64,000 nucleotides of DNA from Streptomyces venezuelae ATCC 10712 (GTDB lineage: Bacteria; Actinomycetota; Actinomycetes; Streptomycetales; Streptomycetaceae). The notes below the pieces were generated by a model. It was not told the DNA's origin. It made no database searches and saw only the letters and a list, made by a program, of their open reading frames with translations. The stretch lies in NCBI RefSeq assembly GCF_008639165.1, contig NZ_CP029197.1, forward strand, positions 868,001-932,000. Reading direction: 5' to 3'. The first letter of the stretch is position 1. Each line of letters starts with the position of its first letter. Both the position numbers and the translations under genes were made by a program. Of the stretch, positions 1-8,723 are shown piece by piece.

Positions 1-1
1 G

Positions 2-514
2 CGGCCCAAGGTGACGACCGCCCCCGTCACGACGCCGCCGTCGAAGGACGGGGACCCGGTGCGGCGCGATCTGCTGACGCCCGACGGGGTGCGGGCCGCC
101 GTCGCCGCCATCAAGGCGGCCTCGGGCGGGGACAAGGTGACCAGCTTCGTCGTGTACCCGGACTACGCGGTCGCCGAAGCCGTCGTCAAGGGCAGCAGCA
201 AGCTGTACGACCGCTACATCTACCGGGGCAAGGACGTCGCCGAACGCCAGGGATCCGGCACCGCCTTCCCCGGTGCGGTCCCGGCCGATCTGGACGACTT
301 CGACTGGGACGCCGTACCGGCCCTCATGAAACGGGCGGAGAAGGAGCTGGGTGTCGACAAGCCGACCAGTCGCTACCTCGTCCTCACCCCCGCCTCCACG
401 ATCTTCGGGACCAAGGCGGGCATGAGCGTCTACCTGTCCGACACGTACGGCTCCGCCTACCTCAGCGCGGACCAGAAGGGCCGGGTGACGGCGACCTACC
501 CCCGCGAGAAGTAA
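2..514 (+). CDS. C-terminal part of an unrecognised protein (5' end outside window)
   Basis: The frame is open to the left edge, so this is probably the 3' end of a longer gene; a GTG at 11 is the first internal start but has no ribosome site I can judge. The visible 170 residues form a soluble, mixed alpha/beta domain rich in Asp and Lys, with the stretch KVTSFVVYPDYAVAEAV near the start and RYLVLTPASTIFG near the end, no membrane segment and no catalytic motif I recognise. It could be the extracytoplasmic domain of a membrane or lipoprotein. Its stop lies 19 bp inside the end of the convergent LuxR-type gene. Confidence 0.6.
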   Translation, partial: RPKVTTAPVTTPPSKDGDPVRRDLLTPDGVRAAVAAIKAASGGDKVTSFVVYPDYAVAEAVVKGSSKLYDRYIYRGKDVAERQGSGTAFPGAVPADLDDFDWDAVPALMKRAEKELGVDKPTSRYLVLTPASTIFGTKAGMSVYLSDTYGSAYLSADQKGRVTATYPREK

Positions 515-3500
515 CCCCCACCGACGCCTCCACCGACTCCACCGACGCCTCCGCCGATCCCGACGCCGCCGACGCCGTCCCTGACCACGCCGTCCCTGAC
601 CACGAGGGAGGCGAGTCCGGCCCGGGTCTCCACACCCGTCTTGCGGTAGACCCGGGCGACATGGCTCTCGACCGTGCGCGGGCTCAGGCAGAGCCGTTCG
701 GCCACGGCCTGGTTGGTGAGCCCTTCGGCGACCAGGACCGAGATCTCGCGTTCCCGTGGGGTGAGGACGGCGAGCCGCCCTCCGGCCACGCCCCCTTCAG
801 GGGCGGGCCGGGTGCCGGGCCAGGTGTGGTCGGCCACGTCGGCGAGGAGACGGGCGCCGCCGTCGGCGGCCAGCCGGCGGCCTCTGCGCCACAGCGCGGC
901 GGCCGCGGTGCCGTCTCCCGCCGCTCGTACGTACGGCGCGGCGAGGAGCAGACTGTGGGCCTCGCGGACGGTGGCACCGGAGCGGGCGCTCTCCCGCACC
1001 GCCTCGGTCAACGCCTCCGCCGCGGCGACCGGTTCGCCGCGGCGCGCGAGAACCTGCCCCCAGGCCCGCAGCGCGGCGGCACGCTGGGCGGGCAGCCCGA
1101 GCGGTTCCGCCTCCGCGAGCGCCCGCCGGGCGACCCGCTCGGCCTCCGCGAGGTCGCCGGTGGCCAGCGCCGCTCCGGCGAGGAGTTCGAGGTAGCCGGG
1201 GCGCAGTGACGGCTGGAGCCGGGACAGGTTCCGGTCGCCGCCCGCCCGCACGAGCACCTCCCGCACCCGGTGGGGGTCCTCGCCGAGCGGAACGCAGTAG
1301 CCGAGCAGGCAGCGGGCCTGGGTGGCCCACCAGCCTTCGGCGGTGCCCACGGTGGCGGCGGCCTCCTCGGCGGCGGCGAGTGCCTCCGGGTCGCCGAGCG
1401 GACGGGCGTGCAGCAGGACCACGGCGCGGATCGCCCCGCTGAAGCCGACGAGTTCGGCGCCGCCGAGGGTGCGGGCGACGGCGAGGGACTCGTCGGCCAG
1501 GTCGAGCGCGGCGCCGACCCTGCCGGTCAGGAAGTGCACGTACGCCGAGCAGAGGAGGAGCTGCGAGAGCGCGAAGGGGCGTCCGGCGCGCCGGGCCATC
1601 GCGATGCCCCGGGTGGCGTGGCGCTCGGCGGTGCCGTACTGCTCCAGGAAGACCTCGGTCCAGCTGAGTCGTACCAACGACTCGGCGTGATCGGCAAGTT
1701 CGCCGTCGGTGAAGGTGCCGGTGAGGGCGGCCGCCTCCGCCGCGTGGACGCGGGCGGCCGTGGTCTCCCCCTCGTACGCCTCCCCGAGCGCGGCGAGGGT
1801 CAGGACCTCCGCCGCGCCCGCGTCGTCGCCCCGCCGGCGGGCCTCGGCGAGGGTGTCGGCGAGGACGGGCCTGACCTCGGGATACCGGGCGGCGAACAGG
1901 GCCCGGCAGCCCCATTCGACGACCAGCCAGGTCCGCAGGTCGGGGCGGGGGCCGGGGGTGCGCTCCAGTTCCCTGCGGAGCAGCGCGTCGGCCTCGGGGT
2001 AACGGCCGAGGTGGCGCTCCATGAACGCGCAGAGGAGGACGGCCGAGGTACGCGTCTCGTCCGTGCCGTCGGTGTCGCCGGTGGCATCGGTGGCGTCGGT
2101 GTCGCAGGCGTCGATGAGGTGGTGGAGCAGGTCGCGGCTCTCCGCCACGCGGCCGGCCGACCCGAGGGCCCGAGCCCGGCGGAGCGTCAGATCACGCCAG
2201 GTGGCGCGGTGTTCGGCGGTGTCGGGGAGGAGGCCGAGGACGGCCGCGAGCCAGTCGGCGGCGCGCCCGGGGTCGGCCGCTCCGATCCGCTCGGCGGCCT
2301 CGGTCAGTTCGGCGCCGACGACCGGGTCCCAGGCGGTCGCGGCACGCACGAGGTGCGGCGCCCGCTCGGTGACGGGCGCCCCGGCCCGCGCGAGGGCGTC
2401 GGCGGCGCGCCGGTGCAGCTCCCGCCTGCGCCACGGGGCGAGGGTGCCTCGGAGGAGTTCCGCGAGCGCCGGGTGGCGCAGCACGAGGACCCGTCCGTCC
2501 TCGCCGCCCCGGACGAGGTCACGACGGCTCAGCTCGCCCAGGGCCGCGTCGAAGGCGGCCTCGTTGGCGGGGTGGGCGACCGCGGCAAGCAGTGCGGTGG
2601 TGGCGCGGCCGTCGAGGACGGCGAGGGAGTCGACGACCGCCCGTTCCAGGGGGCGGAGGGGGGACAGTTCGGCGAGGAGCACGGCGACCGGCCCGGCGCC
2701 CGGGGCCTCCTCCCGGTGCGTACGGGCATGGGCGAGGGCCCGGTGGTAGAGCGGGTTGCCGAGGCCGAGGGCGTGGACCTCGCCGGCCTGCCGCCGCGTC
2801 AGCCCGGGGGTGAGTCCTTCGGCGCACTCCTCCGGAGTCAGCGGTCCGAGGGCGAGCCGGGTGAGAGCTCCGGCGTCGGCGGCGCGGGCGAGGACCGAGG
2901 CGAGCGCGGGTGGGGTCTGGCGCTCGCGGCGGGCGAGCACCAGCAGGACGGGGGCGCGGAGGGGGTGCCTGAGGAGGTGGTCGACGAGCGCGACGGAGGC
3001 GGGGTCGGCCCCGTGGAAGTCGTCGAGCACAATCACGAGCCCGCGCGCGGCGACGGCGGTCCGGCCCTGGTCGGCCGCCGCCACCTCGTGCTCCCGCTCG
3101 GACGCGGGCCCCGCCACTTCGGGCTCCCGCTTCGGCGCGGACCCCGCCACCTCGGGATCCCGCTCCGGCGCGGGCGCAGGCCCCGCGAACCGTCCCAGCG
3201 CCGCCGCGACGCGGCGGATCTGGTCGTCGTCCCGGTGCGCGCCGGGGCGACGGGAGGTCCGGGTCGCTTCGGAGGTCGCGCGGTCGTGGTGCGGTTCGGG
3301 TTCGCTACCCGGGTCGGTGGCCCACGGGCCGCCGCCCGCGCCCGCCTCCTCCGCCCGCTCGGCCAGCTCCGGGAAGAGGGTGCGATCGCCGGGGTCCAGG
3401 TCGGCGAAGGCGTCGGTGAAGGGGTGGAAGGACGGGCCCGGATGCGGGTCGGGAGGGGTCGCGCGGCCGCGCAGGACGGTGACTCCGGCCCGCCGCGCCC

Positions 3501-3693
3501 GGTTCGCGAACTCGGTGAGGAGCCGGGTCTTTCCGATGCCCGGCTCGCCGGTCACGTCCACGGCCACCGGTCCGCCCGCTCCCCCGGCCCCGGTCCCGCG
3601 CCCGCGCAGCAGCGCGTCGAGCCGGGCGAGTTCCCCGGCCCGTCCGGCGAGGGGCGCACGGTCGGCGCACCCCGGATCCGCGGAAGTGTCCAC
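496..3693 (-). CDS. Large ATP-binding LuxR-family (LAL) transcriptional regulator
   Basis: About 1,065 residues. The N-terminus carries an AAA/STAND-type ATPase with a P-loop (GEPGIGKT, roughly residues 50-57) and a Walker B-like LVIVLDDFHGAD. The middle is helical and TPR-like, and a LuxR-type helix-turn-helix sits near the end (LTPREREISVLVAEGLTNQ). I chose the GTG at 3693 because GAGGGGG lies 7 nt upstream; a longer ATG reading from 3777 has no such site. LAL proteins usually activate secondary-metabolite clusters, and RebR and StaR of indolocarbazole clusters are of this kind, so it may control the operon at 5504 (inference). Oddities are an acidic repeat insert (PEVAG motifs, DNA about 3080-3180) and a Gly/Val-rich tail of about 30 residues after the HTH that overlaps the convergent neighbour. 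Confidence 0.88.
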   Translation of the reverse strand: MDTSADPGCADRAPLAGRAGELARLDALLRGRGTGAGGAGGPVAVDVTGEPGIGKTRLLTEFANRARRAGVTVLRGRATPPDPHPGPSFHPFTDAFADLDPGDRTLFPELAERAEEAGAGGGPWATDPGSEPEPHHDRATSEATRTSRRPGAHRDDDQIRRVAAALGRFAGPAPAPERDPEVAGSAPKREPEVAGPASEREHEVAAADQGRTAVAARGLVIVLDDFHGADPASVALVDHLLRHPLRAPVLLVLARRERQTPPALASVLARAADAGALTRLALGPLTPEECAEGLTPGLTRRQAGEVHALGLGNPLYHRALAHARTHREEAPGAGPVAVLLAELSPLRPLERAVVDSLAVLDGRATTALLAAVAHPANEAAFDAALGELSRRDLVRGGEDGRVLVLRHPALAELLRGTLAPWRRRELHRRAADALARAGAPVTERAPHLVRAATAWDPVVGAELTEAAERIGAADPGRAADWLAAVLGLLPDTAEHRATWRDLTLRRARALGSAGRVAESRDLLHHLIDACDTDATDATGDTDGTDETRTSAVLLCAFMERHLGRYPEADALLRRELERTPGPRPDLRTWLVVEWGCRALFAARYPEVRPVLADTLAEARRRGDDAGAAEVLTLAALGEAYEGETTAARVHAAEAAALTGTFTDGELADHAESLVRLSWTEVFLEQYGTAERHATRGIAMARRAGRPFALSQLLLCSAYVHFLTGRVGAALDLADESLAVARTLGGAELVGFSGAIRAVVLLHARPLGDPEALAAAEEAAATVGTAEGWWATQARCLLGYCVPLGEDPHRVREVLVRAGGDRNLSRLQPSLRPGYLELLAGAALATGDLAEAERVARRALAEAEPLGLPAQRAAALRAWGQVLARRGEPVAAAEALTEAVRESARSGATVREAHSLLLAAPYVRAAGDGTAAAALWRRGRRLAADGGARLLADVADHTWPGTRPAPEGGVAGGRLAVLTPREREISVLVAEGLTNQAVAERLCLSPRTVESHVARVYRKTGVETRAGLASLVVRDGVVRDGVGGVGIGGGVGGVGGGVGGGYFSRG

Positions 3694-3904
3694 CTGCAGT
3701 CCCCCTCGCGTGGTCCGTGGCCGCCCGTACGGCACGTCGCTCGGTCGTACTCTCGCGCACCAACAGTTGTACGGCACGCCACCGACAACGGCGCCGTCCG
3801 GTCGAGACGGCCTTGAACGCGCGGGTCCGGAAACCTGAGACGGGCTTCAGGGCGCCAGGTGCCGCACCGTGACGGCGGCGCCGCGTCACCCCCCGGCGTA
3901 CCCC
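3694..3904. promoter_or_regulatory. Upstream region of the LAL regulator gene
   Basis: This 211-bp gap lies between the regulator start (minus strand) and the end of the DUF2000 gene. It should hold the regulator promoter. I see no clear -35/-10 pair, no strong inverted repeat and no small gene beyond the GAGGGGG ribosome site at the regulator start. Confidence 0.35.
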
Positions 3905-4339
3905 TCAGGGATGCATCCGGGCGCCCTTCAGTACCTTGTCGACCGCGTTGCGCGGGCCGTACACGGCGAGGCCCGCGAGGTCCAGGCCGTCGCGTCCCAC
4001 GGCTCGTACGGCGGCGCGGTTGTCGCGGTCGTTGCCGGTGGTGAAGAGGTCGGTGGTGAAGACCGCCCTCGGCAGGGCGCGGGTGAGGGCGCGGGCGTGC
4101 GCCGCCGTCAGCGTCTCCTTCGAGCCCTCGAAGACGAGGACGGGCTGGCGGAACATCGGCAGGTAGGGGGTGCCGTCGGCGTCGGCGTACGGTTCGCCGA
4201 TCACCTCGGGCAGGTCCGTGCCGAGGCCGCTGACCAGGAACGCGGTCACGTTCAGGCGCTGCCAGGTCTCCAGGTCGTCCCGCAGGAGTACGGCGATCTT
4301 GGTGTCGAACCGCACGGGGGCGGCGTCGGTGGTGGTCAT
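3905..4339 (-). CDS. DUF2000 family protein
   Basis: A 144-residue protein matching the DUF2000 family in length and style: an N-terminal RFDTKIAVLLRDDLETWQRLN segment (split here as RFDTKIAVLL and DDLETWQRLN), then IGEPYADADGTPYLPMFRQP and a C-terminal LAGLAVYGPRNAVDKVLKG. The biochemical role of the family is unknown; the fold resembles peptidyl-tRNA hydrolase 2 proteins. The ATG at 4339 is preferred over upstream in-frame starts because those would run through the divergent AraC gene. It is divergently paired with that AraC regulator across about 49 bp, an arrangement I recall from other actinomycetes, so it is probably the regulated partner. Confidence 0.8.
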   Translation of the reverse strand: MTTTDAAPVRFDTKIAVLLRDDLETWQRLNVTAFLVSGLGTDLPEVIGEPYADADGTPYLPMFRQPVLVFEGSKETLTAAHARALTRALPRAVFTTDLFTTGNDRDNRAAVRAVGRDGLDLAGLAVYGPRNAVDKVLKGARMHP

Positions 4340-4388
4340 GCCCTGAGACTGCCGATCACCCCACGGGAGCGTCTTGTACATTCCTTGC

Positions 4389-5294
4389 ATGGTGGCCCGG
4401 CAGGAGGTTTCGGCGTGGCGCCCGCACGTCCCCGGGGTCGTCGAGGTGTTCCACGCGCACTTCACCGAGCACGCCTATCCGATGCACGTGCACGACGTGT
4501 GGACCCTGCTCATCGTGGACGACGGCGCCGTCCGTTACGACCTGAACCGGCGGGAGCACGGCACTCCGGGCGACACGGTGTCCCTGCTGCCGCCGCAAGT
4601 GCCGCACAACGGCTCTCCCGCCACCCCGCAGGGCTTCCGCAAGCGGGTCCTCTACCTTGACCTGACCCAGCTGGACGAGAGTTTCATCGGCGCGGCGGTG
4701 GACGGACCCGACCTGGTCGATCCGCTGCTCCGCCGCCGCGTCGGACAGCTGCACGCCGCGCTCGCGGACCCGGGCGGCGCCCTGGAGGCGCAGAGCCGCC
4801 TCGCCCTCGTACGGGAACGGCTGCGGACCCATCTGCGGCCCGGGGCGGTCACGGACGCCCGGTCGGCCGGTCCCGGGGTGGCCCACCGGCTGCGCGAGCT
4901 CCTCGACGCGCGGCTGCTCGACGGCGTGACCCTGGACGAGGCCGCGGGGCTCCTGCACGCCCATCCCGCGCATCTGGTACGGGCGTTCAGCCGGACCTTC
5001 GGCATCGCCCCGCACCAGTACCTCACGGCCCGCCGGCTCGAACGGGCCCGCGGGCTGCTGCTCGACGGGCACCCGGCCGGGGAGGTCGCGGTGGCGACGG
5101 GCTTCTACGACCAGTCGCATCTGAGCCGCTCGTTCAAGCGGCTCGTGGGCACGACTCCCGGGCGTTTCGCGCGGGGCGGCGGGGGCACGGAGGCGTCCGT
5201 GTCGAGTACTGGCCACTTCGGTGGCGTCAGGAACTCTCCGGCGGACCTCCGCGAGCGTTTCGAGGGGCTCCGGCAGTCCGGCTCCCGGGGCTGA
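4389..5294 (+). CDS. AraC-family transcriptional regulator with cupin sensor domain
   Basis: About 301 residues. The N-terminal half is an AraC-type cupin (HAYPMHVHDVWTLLIVDDG followed by RREHGTPGDTVSLLPP), and the C-terminal 100 residues hold the double helix-turn-helix (DEAAGLLHAHPAHLVRAFSR and GEVAVATGFYDQSHLSRSFK). The ATG at 4389 is chosen; a TTG at 4374 is also in frame. Neither has a Shine-Dalgarno site, and the start lies only 49 bp from the divergent DUF2000 gene, which suggests a leaderless transcript and a shared operator. The last 35 residues beyond the HTH are low-complexity. The ligand is unknown. Confidence 0.88.
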   Translation: MVARQEVSAWRPHVPGVVEVFHAHFTEHAYPMHVHDVWTLLIVDDGAVRYDLNRREHGTPGDTVSLLPPQVPHNGSPATPQGFRKRVLYLDLTQLDESFIGAAVDGPDLVDPLLRRRVGQLHAALADPGGALEAQSRLALVRERLRTHLRPGAVTDARSAGPGVAHRLRELLDARLLDGVTLDEAAGLLHAHPAHLVRAFSRTFGIAPHQYLTARRLERARGLLLDGHPAGEVAVATGFYDQSHLSRSFKRLVGTTPGRFARGGGGTEASVSSTGHFGGVRNSPADLRERFEGLRQSGSRG

Positions 5295-5503
5295 TTTCGC
5301 ATCGCAGCGTGATGATCCGGCCAAAGGTGGTCACTCTCAGTGCCCAGGTCGACCGAATCCCGCCGTCGTCACTCAAACGGACCAGATGATGCACAGGTAG
5401 TCATCTTCCCTGGTCGTCGTGATCCCCGCGCCCCGCCGCACGCCCTGTTGAAGGTGATCTTCCGCCCGCACGCTGAATACCGGGAACGTCGACGACGAAG
5501 CGG
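5295..5503 (+). promoter_or_regulatory. Probable promoter region of the tryptophan-dimer operon
   Basis: This 209-bp gap is the only sizeable non-coding space before the five-gene operon, so it should hold its promoter. A weak candidate is TTGAAG at 5448-5453 with CTGAAT at 5473-5478 (19-bp spacer). Two direct repeats GTSATCTTCC lie at 5400-5409 and 5454-5463, 54 bp apart, and CACTCTCAGTG at 5332-5342 is a small inverted repeat. These could be regulator sites; nothing proves it. Confidence 0.4.
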
Positions 5504-7180
5504 GTGACACGGGTGGGGACAGGAAGTGGCACGGACGGGCACGGCGACGGTGACGTGGACGTGTGTGTGGTCGGGGCGGGCCCGGTCGGGCTGACGCTGG
5601 CGATCGGGCTGCGCCGGCTCGCGCTGCGGGTCCGGATCGTCGACAAGGCCCCCGCGACCAAGCACGAGGCCCGGGCCCTGGTGCTCTGGGCGCGGGCCCG
5701 GGAGGCGCTCGACGCCCTGGGGGTCGGCGAGACGCTCCGGCGCCACGGCGTCGAGCTGGACGTGGTGACCATCCACGCCCGCGGCCGCGCCCTCGGCGAA
5801 CTCACCACCGGCTGGGCGCGTTCGGCCCACGCCCGTCCGCTCAACATCGAGCAGCACGACATCGAGCGGCTGCTCTGCGAGGAGCTGGCCCGGCTCGGCA
5901 CCCACGTCGAGTGGAACACCGAGGTGACGGACGTCAAGGTGCACGACGACCGGGCCGAGTTCACCCTGCGGCACGAGGACGGCTCCGTCGAGTCCGCCGC
6001 GGCGCCGTGGATCGTCGGCTGCGAGGGCACCGCGAGCGTGGTCAGGGACCGGCTCGGCATCCCCTTCGAGGGGCGCCGGAGGACCGGGCTCCAGGTCGTC
6101 CAGGGCAACGCCCGCCCCACCTGGTCACTGGGCCACGAGCCGGGCCGGGGACACATCTTCCTTGCCCCGCACCGCTCGCTGCTCGTGTTCCCGCTGCCGG
6201 GCGGCGGCTACCGCTTCTTCTGCTTCCGGGACGACCCCGATCCCTCGCTGGCCGCCGCCCCCACCCTCGGCGAACTGCGGGACCTGGTCGCGGACACCGC
6301 CCGGATGCCGGAACTGCGCCTCGGCCCCACCGAGGTGCCCTGGCTGAACCGCGCACGGTTCAGCGACCGGGTCGCGGCCCGGCTCCGCTGCGGGCGCGGG
6401 CTGCTCGCCGGCGACGCGGCCCACGCCTGGGCGCCGGTCGGCGGACACGGCATGAACGTCGGCATCCTCGGCGCCCACAACCTCGCCTGGAAGCTCGCCG
6501 CCGTGCACCACGGGCACGCGCGCGAGGAGCTCCTCGACACCTACAGCGACGAGCAACGGCTGCTCGCCGTGCGGTACATCCGCGAGATGCGGTTCAACTT
6601 CATGGAGCTGCCGCTGCCCCCACTGGGCTATCGGGCGTTCACGGCCACCGTGCCCGCCGCGCTCGCCCGGCGGGGCTTCCAGCGCCGCCTCGACCTGCGG
6701 CTGAGCGACCTCGGCCGGAGCCACGCGGGCGGCGCGCTCTCCTGGCACCGCCCGGGCCGACGCCACCGTACCGGGCCCCGCGCGGGTGACCGGATGCCCG
6801 ACGTCACCGTCACCACCTGCCCCGTGGATCCCACGGACCCGGCGCCGACCCGGCTGCACACCCTCCTCGGGTACGAGCGGTGGACCCTGGTCCTGCACGC
6901 CGCCCGCGCCCACCCCGGGGTCCTCGACCGGCTCCGGGAGGCCTGCGCCACATTCCCCGCCCCGGTCCGCGTCCTGGCCGTGACCCCCTGGGACGGCGCC
7001 GAGGCCGCCCGCCTCGGGCACCCCGACGACCTGCGCCTGGTGCGGCCCGACGGATACGTGGGCCTGGTCGCCCCGCTCGCCCGTACCGCCCTGCTCCGTG
7101 ACTACCTGGCGGTGCTCGCCGCCGACGGCCCCGGGGCCGTACGGGAGTCCCGGCCGATCCGCCCACACCGTGCGCACTGA
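5504..7180 (+). CDS. FAD-dependent aromatic monooxygenase, first gene of the tryptophan-dimer operon
   Basis: A 558-residue group A flavin monooxygenase. An N-terminal GAGPVG dinucleotide fold (residues 24-29) is followed by a GCEG motif near 172 in place of the usual CDG, a second FAD motif LLAGDAAHAWAPVGGHG near 300, and a C-terminal thioredoxin-like domain from about 430. This is the architecture of RebC and of polyketide hydroxylases such as PgaE. It is not the RebC counterpart, which is encoded later at 11929, so it is probably a tailoring oxygenase acting on the dimer scaffold, analogous to the X-type enzymes of erdasporine, BE-54017 or cladoniamide clusters (inference). The GTG at 5504 has only a weak ribosome site; GTG 5513 is an alternative. 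The next gene begins 22 bp downstream. Confidence 0.85.
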   Translation: MTRVGTGSGTDGHGDGDVDVCVVGAGPVGLTLAIGLRRLALRVRIVDKAPATKHEARALVLWARAREALDALGVGETLRRHGVELDVVTIHARGRALGELTTGWARSAHARPLNIEQHDIERLLCEELARLGTHVEWNTEVTDVKVHDDRAEFTLRHEDGSVESAAAPWIVGCEGTASVVRDRLGIPFEGRRRTGLQVVQGNARPTWSLGHEPGRGHIFLAPHRSLLVFPLPGGGYRFFCFRDDPDPSLAAAPTLGELRDLVADTARMPELRLGPTEVPWLNRARFSDRVAARLRCGRGLLAGDAAHAWAPVGGHGMNVGILGAHNLAWKLAAVHHGHAREELLDTYSDEQRLLAVRYIREMRFNFMELPLPPLGYRAFTATVPAALARRGFQRRLDLRLSDLGRSHAGGALSWHRPGRRHRTGPRAGDRMPDVTVTTCPVDPTDPAPTRLHTLLGYERWTLVLHAARAHPGVLDRLREACATFPAPVRVLAVTPWDGAEAARLGHPDDLRLVRPDGYVGLVAPLARTALLRDYLAVLAADGPGAVRESRPIRPHRAH

Positions 7181-7202
7181 ACCGATCGGGAGTCGGACCG
7201 TC

Positions 7203-8723
7203 ATGCAGACCACCACCGTCATGCAGTCCCGCCCCGTGCCGCGCGCCCGGCGGCGGACCCGCGCCAACAGCACGGTCAGCGTCGTGGGCGCCGGGATGGC
7301 CGGCCTGGTCGCCGCCTACGAGCTGGAGCGGCTCGGCTTCCGCGTCGAGGTCATCGAAGGCAGTCGCAGGCTGGGGGGCCGCGTCCACACGCACCGCTTC
7401 GGCGCTGCCGAGGGCGCGCCGTTCGTGGAGCTGGGCGCCATGCGCATCCCCACCGGACACCACCGGACGATGCACTACGTGGAGCACCTGGGCCTCGCCG
7501 ACCAGGTGCGCCCGTTCACCACCCTGCTGTCCGAGGAGAACGCCTTCCTGGCGACCAGCACGGGGCACGTACGGCTCCGGGACGCGCCCCGCGCCCTGAT
7601 CGCCGACGTCCGTGCCTCGCTGCCGGGTGCGCCGTACCGCGAGGAGACCGTCGTGTTCGGGGCGTGGCTCGCGGCGGTGGTCGACGCCGTCGCGCCGCCG
7701 GGGCTGCGCACCGGGCTCCGCGCCGACCTCGCCCGTAACCTGCTCGATCTGGTCGAGGAGGTCGACCTCTCTCCGCACCTCCTCGGCCACGCCAAGGACC
7801 GGATCGACGTGCACGGTCTGTTCGCCGCGCACCCGGGGATCCGGGCCGGGTGCGGCGACCGGCTGAACAGCTTCCTCGACGACATCCTCACCGAGACGAG
7901 TCCCGAACTGGTGCGGCTCGCCTGCGGCATGGACCAGCTGGCGCAGCGGCTCGCGGCCCGGATCCGGGGGCCGATCTGGCTGGGCCAGCGGGTGTCGGGC
8001 TTCGAGGTGGCTCCCGACCACGTCCTCGTACGGCTCGGGGGCGGCCCGTCGCCGGCCGTGCGGCGCTGCGACTACGTGCTGTGCACGGTGCCGTTCTCCG
8101 TGCTGCGGAGTCTGACGCTCACCGGTTTCGACGACGACAAGCTCGCGGTGGTGCGGGAGGTGGACTACTGCCCGGCGACGAAGGTCGCCGTCCACGTCCG
8201 CGAGCCGTTCTGGGAGCGCGAGGGCATCCGTGGCGGCGCGTCGTTCAGCGGGGGCCGCATCCGGCAGACCTACTACCCGCCCTCCGAGGCCGAGGGGACC
8301 ACGGATCCCTCGCTGGGCGCGGCGCTGCTCGCGAGCTACACGATCGGCGAGGACGCGGAGCACCTCGGCGCCATGCCGCCCGCGCAGCGGCACCGGACGG
8401 TGGTGGAGGAACTAGGGCGGATGCACCCGCAGTTGCTGCGCCGGGGGATGGTGCGGGGCGTGGCGAGTCTCGCCTGGGGCGGGCATCCGTGGACGGCGGG
8501 CGGGTGCACGATCCGGTGGGGGCAGGACGCGGCGGCGTGCGAGGAGCAGCGGCGGCGGGCGGTGCGGCCGCAGCACCGGATGTTCTTCGCCGGGGAGCAC
8601 TGCGCGAGCGAACCGGCGTGGATCGAGGGCGCGGTGGAGTCGGCGCTCGAAGCGGTGACGCTGATCGCCCGGCACGCGCCGGGCCGTGGCGTCGTGGAGC
8701 CGGCCGGACTGGAGGCGGCGTGA
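7203..8723 (+). CDS. rebO: FAD-dependent L-tryptophan oxidase (RebO/StaO/VioA type)
   Basis: A 506-residue flavin amine oxidase. It has a Rossmann motif GAGMAG around residue 30, the amine-oxidase LGGRVHTH motif, and VELGAMRIP, whose arginine is conserved in RebO/VioA and is thought to hold the substrate carboxylate. The C-terminus has a flavin-covering RMFFAGEHCASEPAWIEGA. RebO and StaO oxidise L-tryptophan (7-chloro-Trp for RebO) to the indole-3-pyruvate imine, the first step to chromopyrrolic acid. The ATG at 7203 has GGGAG 9-10 nt upstream. Its TGA overlaps the GTG of the next gene, whose product is the partner enzyme that captures the unstable imine. The adjacent CPA synthase gene separates it from general monoamine oxidases. 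Confidence 0.9.
   Translation: MQTTTVMQSRPVPRARRRTRANSTVSVVGAGMAGLVAAYELERLGFRVEVIEGSRRLGGRVHTHRFGAAEGAPFVELGAMRIPTGHHRTMHYVEHLGLADQVRPFTTLLSEENAFLATSTGHVRLRDAPRALIADVRASLPGAPYREETVVFGAWLAAVVDAVAPPGLRTGLRADLARNLLDLVEEVDLSPHLLGHAKDRIDVHGLFAAHPGIRAGCGDRLNSFLDDILTETSPELVRLACGMDQLAQRLAARIRGPIWLGQRVSGFEVAPDHVLVRLGGGPSPAVRRCDYVLCTVPFSVLRSLTLTGFDDDKLAVVREVDYCPATKVAVHVREPFWEREGIRGGASFSGGRIRQTYYPPSEAEGTTDPSLGAALLASYTIGEDAEHLGAMPPAQRHRTVVEELGRMHPQLLRRGMVRGVASLAWGGHPWTAGGCTIRWGQDAAACEEQRRRAVRPQHRMFFAGEHCASEPAWIEGAVESALEAVTLIARHAPGRGVVEPAGLEAA

Noticed and set aside
1270..3816. Long antisense frame opposite the LAL regulator
   Set aside because: Very GC-rich DNA leaves long spurious frames; the translation is Gly/Arg/Ala-biased with no domain, and the minus-strand frame has clear ATPase and HTH motifs.
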